DNA from: JBBTYG01 sp964418085
GTDB lineage: Bacteria > Patescibacteriota > Minisyncoccia > UBA6257 > 2-01-FULL-56-20
Reading direction: 5' to 3'
NCBI GenBank assembly: GCA_964418085.1
Contig: CAYQKB010000004.1
Location: 1-36,000 of the forward strand
Length of the DNA: 36,000 nucleotides
How positions within the stretch are numbered: position 1 is the first letter of the stretch; each line of letters starts with the position of its first letter. The notes under the pieces were generated by a model, which was given only the letters and a program-made list of their open reading frames with translations, did not search any database and was not told the DNA's origin. This document shows, in pieces, positions 35,635 through 36,000 of the stretch. The position numbers and the translations under genes are program-made.

Positions 35635-35976
35635 TCAATTAATAAATGATCCACCCCGAAAAGAAAGCAGAAGTAGAATAATTCCGACTATGGGCAGGAT
35701 CGGCAGACAAAAAAGCACTATAAAAAGCCATTTTGAAAATCGGGACGGCGGAGGCAGAGGCGGTTTTTCTTCACGGGCTATTTTCGCAAACGTAGTATTT
35801 CGAATCAGTATGTATCCCACCCAATACACTACCGGGGTCAATATACTTCCGAATCCAAAAAAAATAAAACTGGTAAAAAATCTCAACACTACATAACTTA
35901 CAACCACCTCGCTTGCGATTGCACCCGGATTTACCGACACTCCCTTGCGCCGCCACATTTTTAAATCTTTATACAT
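35635..35976 (-). CDS. Small membrane protein of unknown function (5' end uncertain)
   Basis: This is a ~113-residue protein with three hydrophobic segments (~22-42, ~45-58 and ~82-105) separated by a Pro-rich cytoplasmic-looking stretch (EEKPPLPPPSRFSK). No family is recognised. The ATG at 35976 is a plausible start, but the frame is also open from the window edge (36000) through a TTG at 35988, so it may be the end of a longer gene. The 87 bases to htpX show only the htpX promoter. Confidence 0.6.
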   Translation of the reverse strand: MYKDLKMWRRKGVSVNPGAIASEVVVSYVVLRFFTSFIFFGFGSILTPVVYWVGYILIRNTTFAKIAREEKPPLPPPSRFSKWLFIVLFCLPILPIVGIILLLLSFRGGSFIN

Positions 35977-36000
35977 CCACACGAACAAAAACCAAAAAAC

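Noticed and set aside
1..36000. CRISPR arrays, transposase or integrase genes, rRNA
   Set aside because: I looked for regularly spaced repeats, DDE/tyrosine/serine recombinase proteins and rRNA segments and found none.

Overview
The window looks like a chromosomal segment of a Candidate Phyla Radiation (Patescibacteria, probably Parcubacteria-like) bacterium. This is inferred from gene content and gene style. It carries short single-copy housekeeping genes (GAD-less aspS, ndk, mnmA, efp, pepA, guaA and an RF1-like gene), many small membrane proteins of unknown role, and an EF-P with an unusual tip loop. Many start codons lie only a few bases after a TATAAT-type -10 box and have no Shine-Dalgarno sequence. 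No rRNA, CRISPR array or transposase gene is visible. There is one tRNA gene, tRNA-Ser(GGA). No gene-free stretch exceeds 300 bases; the longest are 5564-5845 and 23763-24057, and both carry repeats.

Layout. 1-5560 (minus strand): two CheY-like receiver proteins, a PaaK/CapK-like adenylate-forming enzyme, a ThiF/E1-like protein of the Rv1355c type, a two-gene winged-helix/HEPN-like pair, and a nitroreductase cut by the window edge. The ThiF and nitroreductase parts are fused in mycobacterial Rv1355c, so this resembles a split version of that protein with an added AMP-ligase and receiver domains. 5.7-11.1 kb: an N-terminally short RF1, a double LuxR-type HTH regulator, ndk-aspS, a cobalamin adenosyltransferase and a thioredoxin-reductase-like flavoprotein. 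11.1-15.2 kb: an unknown protein, a four- to five-TM protein, a Nudix hydrolase, mnmA and a small coiled coil. 15.2-18.3 kb: pepA, a two-TM protein and a PH-domain protein (one operon), then efp facing it. 18.4-24 kb: a pseudopilin-like protein, a LysA-like decarboxylase, a class I aminotransferase, and a pyrF / zinc-ribbon / pyrE operon. 24-36 kb: a PfkB kinase, a TMEM175-like channel, a large membrane protein, a cupredoxin, a DoxX-like protein, a fibronectin-like surface protein, mscL, guaA, tRNA-Ser, a Ham1-like NTPase, a DUF1189 protein, htpX and an unknown membrane protein.

Two styles of gene start are interleaved. Housekeeping-type genes have (TG)C-TATAAT 5-15 bases before the start and usually no visible terminator. 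Another set (the LuxR-type regulator, the 263-aa and 195-aa unknowns, Nudix, lysA, the aminotransferase, pyrF, the zinc ribbon and pyrE) has a GAAAGRAAA-like element before the start, often a TTGACN promoter with a longer leader, and strong hairpin terminators.

The most novel signals are a previously unlabelled 3'-UTR repeat family, the split module at the left end, and repeat-derived peptides in housekeeping enzymes. The repeat family has two copies, at 7273-7367 and 17587-17693, with a conserved core and different but perfectly paired outer arms. The peptide insertions are in mnmA and the cobalamin adenosyltransferase. Partial 3'-end copies of mscL and htpX lie next to those genes. The tRNA-Ser acceptor stem is extended by 12 perfectly paired flanking bases. 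The PyrF-like protein has Asn in place of a catalytic Asp.
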